DNA from: Corynespora cassiicola
Lineage: Eukaryota > Ascomycota > Dothideomycetes > Pleosporales > Corynesporascaceae
Reading direction: 5' to 3'
DNA: 64,000 nt
Assembly: GCA_022059125.1 (NCBI GenBank)
Contig: JAEUWY010000015.1
Span: forward strand, 1-64,000
Of this stretch, positions 35,607-47,525 are shown piece after piece (within the stretch, counting starts at the first letter, position 1; every line of letters starts with the position of its first letter). The translations under genes and the position numbers were made by a program. The notes beneath the pieces were generated by a model, which saw only the letters and a list, made by a program, of their open reading frames with translations, was not told where the DNA came from and ran no database searches.

Positions 35607-36524
35607 ATGCGTTTGTTTCACCTTTTCCTCTCACTGCTAGCCTTGCTCTCGGTGGTCCTTGCCGACTCCAGCTACGACTCCAGCTCTGACTCCAGCTCTG
35701 AATCCAGCTACGACTCCCGCGACGACACCGACCGGGACCCCGAAAACGACTCGGACTGCGAATGCATCGGCATGGACTGCTATTGCTTCGACGAGAGCAC
35801 CGAGTGGGAACTGATCCGAACACGCTGTGATCCTGACCAATTCGGGCACTACCAAGGCCTCTTTAGCAACAATCTCCAGAAATGGGCCCATCTTGGCACA
35901 TGCCCACTGCAGACCGCTTGCCTCTACCAATTCGATGGTGCAGCATGCGTCGTAAACCACCATGCCAACTTCCTCCATGTCGAAGCGGGCCCATACCTTG
36001 ACGTTCAGCGTTCTCGTTGTAATCCAGATGATCCCACCCACGTGCAGATCCTATTCAATGGAAATTGGTTCCACTGGGATCAATGTCCAGAAACGCACCT
36101 TTGTCGCGACATCAATGGAATCGCCGTCTGTCTCTGGGAGAAGGCTCCGCTTCCCCCTCATATCCGCACGAAAACCTCTCCCATTCGAAATATTCCCTGT
36201 GACTCAAACAACTTTACCTGGATTCAACCTCGCGTCGAAGACGGATTCCCCACCTGCAGTGATGACACGTTGAAATTCTTCGACTACCCATTGGAACCCA
36301 CCGCCCCCGATTTCCACGGGTGCTCCTCTCGATGTGACCCTCAGAACTTCACTCGGATTCAAGTCTTCTACAATGACAGCTGGATTCATTTCGCCACTTG
36401 CGACAAGGCTGAGTCGTGTCGCGATATCAACGGGGCTGCAGCTTGTCAGTACAAAGACGAGCAATACGTCCATGTCAATTGCGAGAATGTCAATTATCTG
36501 TCGAAATCATACATTGGTACGTAG
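35607..36524 (+). CDS. Secreted cysteine-rich repeat protein, effector-like
   Basis: A single exon of 305 aa. The signal peptide is MRLFHLFLSLLALLSVVLA, then an acidic Ser/Asp/Tyr linker (20-50), then a Cys-rich body. Three copies of a roughly 40-residue unit lie at 74-114, 138-175 and 243-280. Their pattern is C-[DN]-P, a short stretch, then h-Q-h-x-x-N-x-x-W-x-H, C, C-R-D-I-N-G-x-A-x-C. The first copy is more diverged, and a shortened fourth copy (C198-C217, CDSNNFTWIQ) sits between the second and third. Each unit has four cysteines, which would make two disulfides. NFT and NDS glycosylation sites occur. The family is not recognised. Secretion, size and cysteine content resemble fungal effectors or wall-binding proteins, but no function is shown. 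Confidence 0.85.
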   Translation: MRLFHLFLSLLALLSVVLADSSYDSSSDSSSESSYDSRDDTDRDPENDSDCECIGMDCYCFDESTEWELIRTRCDPDQFGHYQGLFSNNLQKWAHLGTCPLQTACLYQFDGAACVVNHHANFLHVEAGPYLDVQRSRCNPDDPTHVQILFNGNWFHWDQCPETHLCRDINGIAVCLWEKAPLPPHIRTKTSPIRNIPCDSNNFTWIQPRVEDGFPTCSDDTLKFFDYPLEPTAPDFHGCSSRCDPQNFTRIQVFYNDSWIHFATCDKAESCRDINGAAACQYKDEQYVHVNCENVNYLSKSYIGT

Positions 36525-36972
36525 GGTGCTAGTTCCGGGCTGCTCGGTGCAGAAACTTCTCTGAAGAGGCGGACAGAAAGATGACATTATTCAACTTCTT
36601 ACTGTAACTGACGGCAAAGCAATGCCTACATGGGTTTTTTCTTTCTTTCATGATACAGCCTTTTTGAATTGAGAGAGCTGATCATGGGGCTGGCATGGAA
36701 CTTAGTGCCTGTTACAACAAAGGTTAGATGGGTATTCAATGCAGATTTTCTCTTCTCTTTCCCAGGTGCAGCATGAAGCTTTGTTGAATTTTAGCCAATC
36801 GTGGCTCGAGGAAACGGGTTGTTTCATCACTTCCGCGCCCTACACCTTAGCTGTGGTAGGCAGCCCTTTGTTCGGCATTCATCGCCACATAAATAGCCCC
36901 GAATCCCAACACCACAAGCTGTCAACTGATACACTACCAGAAGTTTGGAAGAACGCCCCCGAACTCAACATC
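36525..36972. other. Intergenic
   Basis: 448 bp between the secreted repeat protein and the F-box pseudogene. No gene is seen. Confidence 0.4.
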
Positions 36973-37413
36973 ATGTTCCAACGGCTCACCCTGGATGGCC
37001 TGGCCGCAGAAACCACGTATTTAATATTTGAACATCTCGCCTTCAACGATCGTATTATATTAATCTCAGATATGTTAACAAGGCGTTGTCGGTCGCAGCG
37101 ACGCCAGTGGTGTTTCGCAAGGTCAAGTTATACAGCACCAGAATGGGTACAGACGGTCTTATCCGCATGGTAGCCAATCCGTATGGAGCCCATGTTCGCG
37201 ATCTCAAGTTTCTAGGTCTCTGTCGGAAAGGACCAGACGTCGAACGGGACGATGCAGAAGAAATGGACATGGTTCCAAATTATCACGAGACAAAGAGGTC
37301 AAGCGTCAAGAGGAGCGTTATGCATGGCGAAGCCTGATGAGGCGCACTTACGCTGCGATTGCGCGGAACCCTAACCGCCTACGTCAACCACTAGTTGTTT
37401 CTACTACACTGTA
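36973..37413 (+). pseudogene. Broken F-box protein gene
   Basis: A normal F-box start (ETTYLIFEHLAFND) reads in one frame up to about 37050. The rest of the F-box (INLRYVNKALSVAATPVVFR) follows in another frame with no usable intron between them, which indicates a one-base indel. A second frame change is needed near 37290 to reach DKEVKRQEERYAW and RRTYAAIARNPNRLR. The product would be far shorter than normal F-box proteins. A sequencing error could explain one shift but hardly both. Confidence 0.6.
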
Positions 37414-38448
37414 ACTTGATAGCTTTACTCATCACCCAACGTTGCCTGCTTGGATTCCGAGGTCACCTAATGACAACAGCGAGGCGCTTATCGATAAGCA
37501 GCCGACCTCGGCTCTGTTCCGCATGACATGGACACGACCAGAACCGGCCCCGTCATCCAGAGGCAGAGGCAGCGCTACCCCTCCTCGCATGTGCCATGGG
37601 ACTGCGCCAGAATGCAGCTCATCTTGTTCTTTGGGCCTTTTCCGTCTTGCACTCAGATGCTCCATTGAAGCAATGGCCATTGCTGCCCTGTCGAGACTGC
37701 ATCTCCACCACAAACTGCCCCGTTGCCGACATGCTGTGGGCTCTGGGTGCATGGGTCCTCTAGTACAATGCCTTGCTTATCGCTCCGTGAATAATAGGCC
37801 TCGATCGCATTACTCTCGCCAAGTCCAAGACGGGCGTCCGTCCATGATTCGATGTGGCCTTGCGCCGTCCTCCGCTGCACGAATTTGCGGGTTGAACACC
37901 CTGATGTCCAGCTTGAGCACCCTTGTGGCACACGCCGCCATATTTGGCCGCACAAAGACCCCGCAGCCGAGAGGCCAACTCGCGCAATGCCATTGCTTTG
38001 CCGTGCTTCGTTCCAAGGCCCTCCATGTTAAACGTCCAGTCCGCTAACCTTCTGCAATGACAAGCCTCTTCCTTCCGCCGCCATCGCACAGCAGTCGTCG
38101 TCGACAAGAGTCTCCCCACTACCGTTATCTACCTGCCAAGCCACCGACGACCAGGGACAACGCCCGACGTCTTGGCCCTCTACCGCTCCCGGCCAAGCCC
38201 TCGCCGACCGGATCGTTCATGTAGCATTGCCACGACGTAGTGCCATGGGAGCTTCCTATCAAAGGTTGACCTCCTAGTGCACAGCAAATTTTCGCTATTG
38301 GGAGGCATGGCGGGTGCATGGCGGAGACGCACGGCGGAGATGCAGGCCGTGGCCTCGACACTTCTCCCGCGTACAAATAGCAGCCCGGTCTGCCGTTTTC
38401 GAATCGCAAGCCTCACGGGATACCATTTCGTCATAATCCAAGGCCGAA
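37414..38448. other. Intergenic upstream of the amino-acid oxidase
   Basis: 1.0 kb with only chance frames. It holds the promoter of the gene that starts at 38449. Confidence 0.4.
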
Positions 38449-40576
38449 ATGCCTTTTGCTTCGAAAACCGCCTCGCTTTTGGCGGCCGTCACGCTGCTCC
38501 CGCTTGCGGCTGCCGAACCCATTCGACCTCAGCCCGTCACCTTCAACGGCCCTTTCGAGGTGGAAGCCAATGGCATACGGAACATCAACATCGAATTCAA
38601 TGACTCGATCGATGGAGACCTTACCATAGTGTATGGCGCATGCGACATGGGCAGCGCGGCAGACGCGCACCACCACATCGGGTCTACGTTTGTGGGCGAG
38701 CATGCCTTCGCTAAGCGCCATGCGGAGTGGGCAGACCGTCGACCAACCAAGTTCGTCTGGATCTCGCCTTCGGACATTTCCAGTGGCTGTCTCCATGCAT
38801 TCAGCAACGACAAGATGGTCGGCCGCTCCGAAGAGTTTTCGGTCAAGAGGCGCAAGATGAAGAAGCGTGGAACATTTGCCGAAGTTGGTGATCCCATGGG
38901 GCCTTGGTTCGATGGTGTAGAGTACCTGAAGCAGAAGCAACCCAATGAGACTTTTGTCGCTGCTACAAAGGAAAAGAAGTTTGGCATCATTGGGGCGGGT
39001 ATCTCGGGGTTGATGACTGCGGTATGTATGGTGCAGCCAGCAACATTCGAAAGCGCTGACGGTTTGCTAGCTGATTCTCGAATCCGTGGGCATTTCCAAT
39101 TGGAAGATATTGGAGTCCTCCGACCGCGTGGGTGGCCGTATGCTCACGGCATATCTGAATGGCACCCGCCCCGAAGAGTATCAATACCATGAATTGGGCC
39201 CCATGCGATTTCCCTACTCCATGCAAGACCCAGAGACGAACGAGACACTCCCGATAATGGACCAGCGCCTGATATTCGACCTCGCAGATGCGTTGAACGA
39301 GATGAACAAGGATGAAGATCCGTCTCTCCAGGTCAACTTTATCCCCTGGATCCAGATTAGCGACAATGCTCCCGTCGTAACATCGAAGCGTCGCCCCGAC
39401 GGTACTGTACCAGGCAGGCTAGAGACTCAACTAGATGCATCTCTTCTTGACAACGCCAACGCGACGTACTCGAATGCGACGGCGGTGCATGAGGCGTTGC
39501 AGGCGCTCGATGACTTCAAGGCTCTGGACAATGACCGTATCCGATTCTATACCAAGGACATATTTCGGGCGCACAAAGAAGCCGTCGAGACGGGCATGCT
39601 GGATTTCTCCGAAGTCGAATATCTTCGCTACGTCGTAGGATTGGACACCAACATCACCGACCAAGCTACTACCACGGCTGTTGTTTGGCCAATGTGGGAG
39701 TATGAGACGGTGTACTTCATGGCTTCCGAGTGGCGCACCATCGACAAGGGCATGTCTCACATGCCTGAGGCGTTCAGGCCGCTGGTGCAGAACCGCACAA
39801 GCTTCAGAACCAAAGTCCATGGCGTCAAGTACAATGAAGATTCCAACTCGCTCACAGTATCGTACAAGCCCACAGGATCAAACCCTTGGAACACCACGTC
39901 CACTACCGAAGAGTTTGACTACGTCTTCAACAGCGTCCCGTTCAACCTCTTGCGATTTTGGGACCTGCCCCCACACTCCAACCTGCTCAAACGCGCCATT
40001 GAGCGCACCGTGTTCGATGGCGCGGTCAAGGTTGCCATTCAGTACAAATCGCGCTTCTGGGAGCATCTTGAAAGGCCCATAATCGGTGGATGCGGTCGCG
40101 TTGATACCTACGGCATTGGCCAGATCTGCTATCCCTCCTACGACATTAACGGCACAGGCCCCGGCGTCATGCTTGCCTCATACATTTCCTCTGCCGATGC
40201 GACTGTTGCATGCGCCATGCCCGAAGCCGAGCACATTGCCTACATTCAGCGCGCCATGGTTGAGATTCACGGACCCATTGCTCAAGAAGAGTTTACTGGC
40301 AACTATGCGCGCCACTGTTGGGAATATGACGAGCACCACGGCGGTTCTTGGGCAGTCCCCATCGTCCCCCAGCAACAGCTATATCTCCCCTCGTTCCACC
40401 AGACCGAGTTTAACACGGTCTATATTGGTGAGCACACGAGTATCACCCATTCTTGGGTATTTTCAGCCCTCGAGAGCGCGTTGAGAGGTAGCGTGCAGAT
40501 GTTGCTTGACATTGGGCTGGTGGATGAGGCAAAGGAGGTCAATCGTAGATGGATGGCAAGGTGGATCGATTTGTGA
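38449..40576 (+). CDS. Secreted L-amino-acid oxidase-like flavoenzyme
   Basis: Two exons, 38449-39021 and 39071-40576 (49-nt intron, GTATGT..CTAG, phase 0), give 692 aa. A signal peptide (to about AAA at residue 22) is followed by a roughly 155-residue N-terminal extension before the flavin domain. The FAD-binding GAGISG motif is at 182-187, right before the intron, and the second nucleotide-binding segment ILESSDRVGGRM follows it. The C-terminus has NTVYIGEHTSITHSWVFSAL, typical of flavin amine oxidases. Many N-glycosylation sites fit an extracellular enzyme. The family oxidises L-amino acids to 2-oxo acids, ammonia and hydrogen peroxide; secreted fungal members are antibacterial or serve nitrogen uptake. 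The closest general match is to fungal L-amino-acid oxidases with this long N-terminal region; amine specificity is not proven. Confidence 0.88.
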
Positions 40577-40780
40577 TTCACGTTTATCTTGATGATGTCA
40601 CGGGCCACGAAACATGTAGACATTAATGAAATGATCCATGTAAAATATTATCAAATTCAAAAGGCATTGGCCGACCAGCGAGTATACACATTCAAAACAT
40701 ATTTGATGACAAATGAGAGGTTGTGGATGGAACAGAGATTCCGGCAGTACCTGGCCAGCAAAAGGATTTTTTCATCTCAA

Positions 40781-42468
40781 TCACGCCTCCTCTACCTTTT
40801 TATTCACATTTTTGAGCCACTCGACTCTATTTCTGCCTCCGGTGCAGAGGTCGTGATCAAAACCATGACCTTTCCCTTCCTCTCGATGCAGATACATGTC
40901 AACCCCCTCCCACGCCCTGCGACACAACCAAATAAACCTCTCCGTATCCTCGATGGGGCAATTGACGTCCCTCGCGCCGTGGAGAATGAAAAAGGGGGGC
41001 GGTGTGTGGCTCCGGCTGAACTCCACTGTTCCAGTGACTACCCCACCCACACATTCACCGCCTTGTATCGAGCCATCTTTGATGTCTGCGCCAACTCGGT
41101 CCAGCATATCCAGAGTACCATTTTTGCCTTTAAACCACGAAGTCCATGTGTCGGTCGAGGCTGAGGCATTTGAGAGCGTTGCGCGGTCCGGAGGCACGCC
41201 GCCGGTTGTGAGCGGGATCTGTCCAGTGATTTTGAGATGACGTACTGTCTTGTCGATGGCTTCGATTCCATCTTTTGTTTCTTTTTCGGAGACCCACGTA
41301 TCGGCGTAGAAGATCCTAGGGTCGTCGTTCCAAGCTTTGGCCGTTTCTCGGAGTACTTTGTCATGTTTGGCAGTCTCGAGGTTTTTCTCCGTGATGAAGG
41401 TCTCTCTGGGGTCGGCTGCGATTCTCTCCATGACGTTGTTGATTTCGGCCTCACGTAGTATATCCAAAGCCGCCTGGTAATCTACCTGATGCTCATCGTT
41501 TGGTTGTAGCTTCAACGTGATTTTTTCAGACCTATCTCTGAGATTCGGGTCCACTTTTTTCGCCTGCATCAGTGTCTCAATGTCCCTCTCTGTCTTCCAT
41601 TCGCATACCGCTACCTTTATCTCTTTGGGGACATTCTTCTCGATCAACTGCAGCCCTGAGGCAGTCTCTCTATAGCAATTCAAGTTTTCTCTAATCTTAG
41701 GATCCAAAGTCTTGAAGTTCGTTGGCGAGTCCAAGACCGTCCTGAGAATCTCCTGTACCTCGTCCGCCGGGACCCACTTGTACCCATTCCAAGTCGGAAA
41801 GCTGCGCTTGTAATAGCTAAGCATGGGGTACTGTAGGTAGGCTGCTTTGATCTTCAGATGGCTCCCCTTCCCCATGAAATGTAGGGCAGAGTATGCGGCA
41901 AGGAACCCGCCAGCGCTGTCTCCCGATACCAACACACGCTCCCAGTTGAAATTGACAATCTTGTCGTCTGGGAAGTTGTCCAAAATCGTGTCTCGTAGTT
42001 CTTGTCTGAACTGATCACTTTGAACGTGTTCCCAAAAATATTGAACATCTCTGATGATGTCATTTCCCTCGTGTTCGGGCAGGAGGCGATGGTCTGGCGC
42101 GATGATTATCGCGTTGTTAGATTCGGTGAGCTCTATCAAGTGCTTTGCGAAGACAAAGTCGACGTTGGTTTTGCCCGTCACCTGGTGGCTGTCAGAATGG
42201 GATGTGGCATGCTGTCTGGGTTGCTCACGAAACCTCCGCCGTGGAATTTAACGTGTATGGGCACGCCTCGCAGCAATTTCAGGCACTTGGGAGCAAATAT
42301 TGCGATATCAATGGGTTGATTATTGTCTGTTTTGTATTGGAGGTTCCATCGATGGAAGGCTTTGAATCGATTGGTCTTTAAAGGGGTAGATATGTGAGCT
42401 GTGCCGAGGAAGTTGATTGCATAGTCTAGCTGTGCTCGAACATTGACCTGGGCAGTGGGAGACGCCAT
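40781..42468 (-). CDS. Alpha/beta-hydrolase (HSL-like) with very large insert, copy A
   Basis: Exons 42468-42229 and 42181-40781 (47-nt intron, phase 0) give 546 aa. The oxyanion motif HGGGF (76-80) ends exon 1. The nucleophile is S169 in GDSAGG. The likely acid is D485 (HGARDVNCPIED) and the base H519 (GKGHGFD). S and D are 316 residues apart, where ordinary enzymes of this fold have about 90-100. The extra 200-odd residues are charged and helical (ENLNCYRETASGLQLIEKN and similar) and match no domain I know. No signal peptide. The catalytic set is complete, so an esterase-like activity is likely. It belongs with copy B at 45836-47525 and the wreck at 44117-45183. An ATG at 42519 would add 17 residues. 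Confidence 0.85.
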
Positions 42469-44116
42469 GGCCGAACCAATACTTCGAGCGAGAGTACCCG
42501 TACAGGTTTCGCACTTCAAAAATTAATAAAACCAGAAAATGTCAATACACTGTCGCGGTTTTTGAAAGGTCCGTTGTGACTTTTAATCCGCGGAAGTCGC
42601 TTTCAGTCGCGGGGCACAGAGCATGGGATATATAATTTATGGATAATTAATTTTAGGATTGTGTACGACAGTTCATCCCCAAAAAAGTCGAACCACAAAA
42701 GTGATACGCAATGTTAGAATTTGGAAACACTAGGTCACTTTTCTTATCAACGCCGACATGTTTTACAACAGAGACAGCAAACCAACAAGGTGAATGGCTA
42801 CTGCCCGACTATTGAAATCATTGGTAGGAATAGGAGTCATCTAGCGAGATTGATGCTAATGGGAGCTTTGTTCAAGCTGAGGCCAGGGCACACTTGCCAA
42901 TCTGCACTACGCTTTGACTCACCAACAACCTTTCAATTTTTTTTCTCGGACATTCATGTGAAATTTAGACTGAGAGTACCCACTCTTTATTAGGCATATC
43001 AAGTATCAAGTCAACGCATGCGACAAATGGACCTGATGTGGCATCTGTCCATTGCGCAGAAGGATGCATCGATAATTTGAGTTGAATGGTTTGGACTATG
43101 CTTATTGGAACGAATTCGCAATTTTATAGTACATTTGACCTTTGCAAACTGGCGAGGAAGTTCCTGTTTTTTGAATTTGGGAATACGTGTCCAACACGAA
43201 ATCTTATCTGGTGTGTGTTAATGCCACTTAGGGTCTATTAATCTACCTCTGCAAGTAATCTGTGCCAATCATTAATTTAAGGCATTTGGTGCTTCATTCC
43301 CGGCGCAGTACAAAGAATACAAAGACAATCTTTCATCCAACACCGCAGGGGTTAGTAATAACAATTATGGCTTGTTTCCTTTTTTGACTTATTAATGTCT
43401 CACGAATCCAACAGAGGATTCTTAGCGAGATGTTGTGGTCGATATGTGGAACCCTGCTTTATAGCCCAACGCCGCGCGGCAGCACCAAATCAGAATCGGC
43501 CCCCACCAATCAATGTCCAGATCTAGACAGTACAATTAACAATTAGTTTCTCTCAATCTATCGATTGCTTCATTTTCAATATAAAATACACCATGACTTC
43601 CTCCACCCCAAGTTCGCAAAAGCTCTACGATATACAATTGACATGCAAAACGAACAATTAGAAAATATTCACTCTACAGCGTTACTTGTTAAATGATCTG
43701 TCGCACAGGTAAGAGGATATAATTTTTATGAAACAACTTATCATAATTAAACATCATCTATTATGTGCGATGTATCCTGATGCTTATGGCGAAGCTGTGT
43801 TATACCTTTACACTGTTAAATTGGAAATCCTTTCTCTACAATCTCGTTCCTTGAAGTACCACAAACTTCTAATGAGTCATGATTCAATTTATATAGCACT
43901 TTCCTGTTGGATGCGTTCCTGTTCTATGATTGAAGCACGACAACTTTGTTGCAAGCTGGTAAATCTAGAAGAATAGCTCTGCAGTCCCTATAAAACTCAG
44001 ATCCCCTTACTTCTCCAACATAATTCCAAAGAGTCTTTGAATAATTCAAATCCAACTGATACTTGAAATATTTTGACATCTACTCACTGGCTAGATATCC
44101 TCGCATAGCCTTCAAA
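42469..44116. other. Intergenic, 1.6 kb
   Basis: AT-rich with no supported gene. It separates copy A from the alpha/beta-hydrolase wreck. Confidence 0.4.
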
Positions 44117-45183
44117 ATGCCGATCAAGTACTTAGACACGAATCCAGAGGTAATTAAGCCCAGATCAGATCACCTGACAGACCAACAACGCCAAAATCAA
44201 GCCAAATTTCACAAAGTATCTAATTGGATTTATGAATAAGACATCAAAATTCAGGACAGCGGCTCGTCTTTTGATAAAAGCGGAACTCGTCGTCACCACT
44301 TAAAAGAGTTTGGTGTTGCTGGGATTCGGTACTCTAAAGTTGGAAACAATTACCACCGAGAAATCCATCTTGTAATTCCCAAAAACGTTGATGGAACGGA
44401 ATAAAGAGTTCTCGTCAAGTTCATAGGCGGTGAATTTGTAGGTCACCCGGCAATTTTACAACATGTCACCCTGCTTACAATTCCAGTGCACTGGCTCAAG
44501 AGCAGACCCCATGTGGATGCCAAAGCACATTGTCAAACTCGCTCTGAATAATCATACGATTATCGTATGTCCCCTCTATCAGCACATGCTACAATCACAC
44601 GGATATGATCTTTTCCAAGACGTAAACGCCTTCTGGGAGCATCATCTCTCGGATGGTTACATTTACAAGTCATTCTCTTGGAAAGATGAAATTGTACCAA
44701 GAATTGAGATGGGGCTCAATCTGTTTGACGAGATAAACGACGTACAGAAACTAGTACCGTATTGTCGCAATCCCATACCTAAAAACATGTTGTGGGCAGC
44801 CGCATCGTAGCGCTACTCGAGGAGAGATGATGGTCCAAAATTTTGGAAAGAGAGGTTTCAACAAGGCAACCCAGACGGCACCCCTAATCCCGACATTCTG
44901 GAACGCGTTGGAGAGGCTGATCCTCAACACTTTCCACCAATCTTCATTTTCCATGGTATGGATGACCCGAACTGTCCAATCTCGGAAACGAGAGATTTCG
45001 TCAGCGCCTGTAAGAAAAAAGTGGGGTGACAAGGCACGATTGACTTTATAGGAGATCGCTGGAAAACCGCACGCTTTTAACTACGATTCTAATTTAGACA
45101 TGAAGAATAACGAGGTCATGGCACCATATTGGCTAAAATATTTATTGATGACGTTTCAAAAGTTTAGAGAGAATAATAATTAG
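44117..45183 (+). pseudogene. Wrecked alpha/beta-hydrolase of the same family
   Basis: A decayed rightward copy of the family. The first frame opens MPIKYLDTNPEVIKP and hits an in-frame TAA after about 40 codons. A second TAA occurs just before the oxyanion segment, which reads VKFIGGEFV instead of HGGGF-type sequence. A GT..CAG gap in the right place and the following FWEH and SWKDE text match the family. The nucleophile GxSxG and the insert are missing. The acid site HGMDDPNCPISET and the base site KPHAFNYDS survive in shifted frames, and the frame ends at 45183. The gene cannot be functional. Confidence 0.8.
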
Positions 45184-45835
45184 AAATCTTTGGAGCACGT
45201 TTCCCGCTCGGAGACTAGCAGGTCGACTATCTTCATGTCTGTCATTAACTTATATTTCAGAAGATAAAAAGGTCGCTATCTCACTTTATCGAACTATCAA
45301 AACTACAAAAGCTTTACTTGTTATATGTATAGGTTGAGAAATCTAACTGATTTCAAGAAACGTCCTTGTCATGTCATTGTAATCACACTTTATGATGCCT
45401 TTGAGGGTTATCTGTCAGTAATTTGCTAATGTACCTCGCATGTTTAATAACGCGATACTAAACGGGATCTGGTAATTTTGTGGAACAATAATGTGAGCTT
45501 AAAGCTGTTTGAACCCGAGCTACTAGTGCGCTAAAATGTTCGCGAAACATTACGCAGGCGATTCTTTATTTAGCATAAATGCACTTGACATAATATATCC
45601 TATATCAAAAACATAAACAGCTTTTTGATGCTAATTATAGTATATATCTATAGGTGTTAAAAGACAAGCAGATAAAGAAGATACAATATTCAGTAAAGAC
45701 TGTAGTAAAAAGAACATGTAGTATGAGCCAGCCACTGTAAAGGAAAAATACAATCTGCCCTTGCTTTCAATAAGTAGCATAAAAAGAGGTCAACCATAAA
45801 TAGGTTTACAGGATTCTATAGTAGAACATACGTGC
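45184..45835. other. Intergenic
   Basis: AT-rich, between the wreck and the 3' end of copy B. No gene is seen. Confidence 0.4.
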
Positions 45836-47525
45836 CTACCAAGGCTCACTTGTACCAATCCAGGACTTCTCAGCTTGTAGTCGAGACTTTTCGAGCCATT
45901 GAGGGTAAGGCGTACAGCCAGGAGCTCCATAATTATAATCAAAGCCGTGAATTTCGCCTTGAGCCTCTTTAAAGTATATCTTTACGTCCTTGTTGTGTTG
46001 TCTTAGCAGTCTGTTGAACTTCTTGGTGTCTTCGATCGGACAGTTGATATCGGCGGTCCCATGGAAAATAACAAAATCTGGTAGGATAGGAGGTGATTTG
46101 ATGTTATCAATTGGATACTTTCCCTTTTTAACATCCCCCGGTTCGAGACGCTCCAGCATATCCTGGATACCCTTTCCATTCTGAAAGTACTTCTTCCACT
46201 TCTTGGTAGTTGAAAGCAAGAATGCTGTTGCCATTCTTAGAGGAGCGCGGCCCTGGTTGACAAATAGCTCTTCTTTAGATTCTCTAAAGTGACTTAGTGT
46301 ATCTTCTATATTCTTTACGAGCTCGTTTGCCTCTCCTTCTGTCACCGACGTTCCCATATAAATAAGTCTTGGCTGTTTTATCCAGTTTTCAGACCTCTCA
46401 TCTATGATTCTTTTAAGCCGAGAACCTTCCTGAAGGAGGGTATCGTTGTCGATCTCCTCAACTTGTGGGTCTTTTCTCATTTGTTCGATTGCTTCGTTCA
46501 GTTGCTTTTCTTTGAACCATTTGAGTGCAAGTTCCGCGGGATCCTTTTCGAGGTTTTCTTCCCTGGCCTTGAACTCTAGGACGGCATTTTGAATGTCCTG
46601 TTCTTTGCATGAGTTCTCTACAAACTCCACGATGGACTTTTTCTCGTGCCAAGTGAGTACAGCTTCCACGCTTATGTCCATGTCGTTGGCCATTCCCATT
46701 TCTTTCTTGGCATTGTTGATATCGTTATCATCCATCCATTTGACGGCGTTCTTCTTTGGAAAGTTTCGTTCGTAATACCTGAGCATTGGATACTGAAGGT
46801 ACACAGTTCTGATTGTGAGATTTTCGCGTTGTTCAGTCAATCCTGAATAAGCCGCCAAAAAGCCGCCTGCGCTTTCCCCCGACACCATCACTTTATGCCA
46901 GTCTATATTGATTTCGCTTGTGCCGAATCTCTTGCAAATTTCTTCCGACAAGGGACTTCTGAACTCTTTATCACCGCAAACGATATTCCAGAAAGCGTCA
47001 ATGTCCTCGATAATATCTTGCCCATCGTGCTCTGGCATCAGTCTGTAGTCTGGAGCGAGTATGATGCCATTGGCGTCCTTTGTTGATTGTAGCAGATGCC
47101 ACGCAAACCAGCTCTGGTGAAGACTGTATCCAGTTACCTTGTATCGTCAGAATAAGACCCATTTACTTTTAGCTGGTACTTACAAATCCTCCCCCATGTA
47201 TTTTCACATGGATAGGAATCGGTTTCTTGACATCAAGCGTCTTAGGTACCAAGATGCCTATATTGATCGGAATGTAGATTCCATTCTTGAAATTATAATA
47301 AGCGCCGGTTCTCTCGGAAAGATACTTGAGCTTCATCTCCCAGACATGAAAATCCGCAAACCGATTCTGGACGGCCGCTTTTTCAGCGATTTTGCTCTCG
47401 TCGTAAAAACTCTCTTCTCTCTTGAAATGTTCATCTTTAAAAGGGTCGATTACTGTTTCCAGCCTTTTTCGAGCTAGGACGCTGTCCTCCAAAGAGGGGA
47501 TATCTCTGGAGCTCATGAGGGGCAA
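45836..47525 (-). CDS. Alpha/beta-hydrolase (HSL-like) with very large insert, copy B
   Basis: Exons 47525-47184 and 47137-45836 (46-nt intron) give 547 aa. The intron sits right after HGGGF (110-114), exactly as in copy A, so both copies come from one ancestor. The nucleophile is S203 in GESAGG, the acid probably D477 (HGTADINCPIED) and the base H511 (EIHGFD). The S-to-D distance of 274 residues again shows a large insert, here rich in Lys and Glu and predicted helical. The two proteins share scattered motifs (LQYPMLxYYxRxFP, GVPP/GRAP regions) but are clearly diverged, so this is not a recent duplication. The ATG at 47525 is the first of two in frame; the second is three codons on. Function is unknown beyond hydrolase-like. 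Confidence 0.85.
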
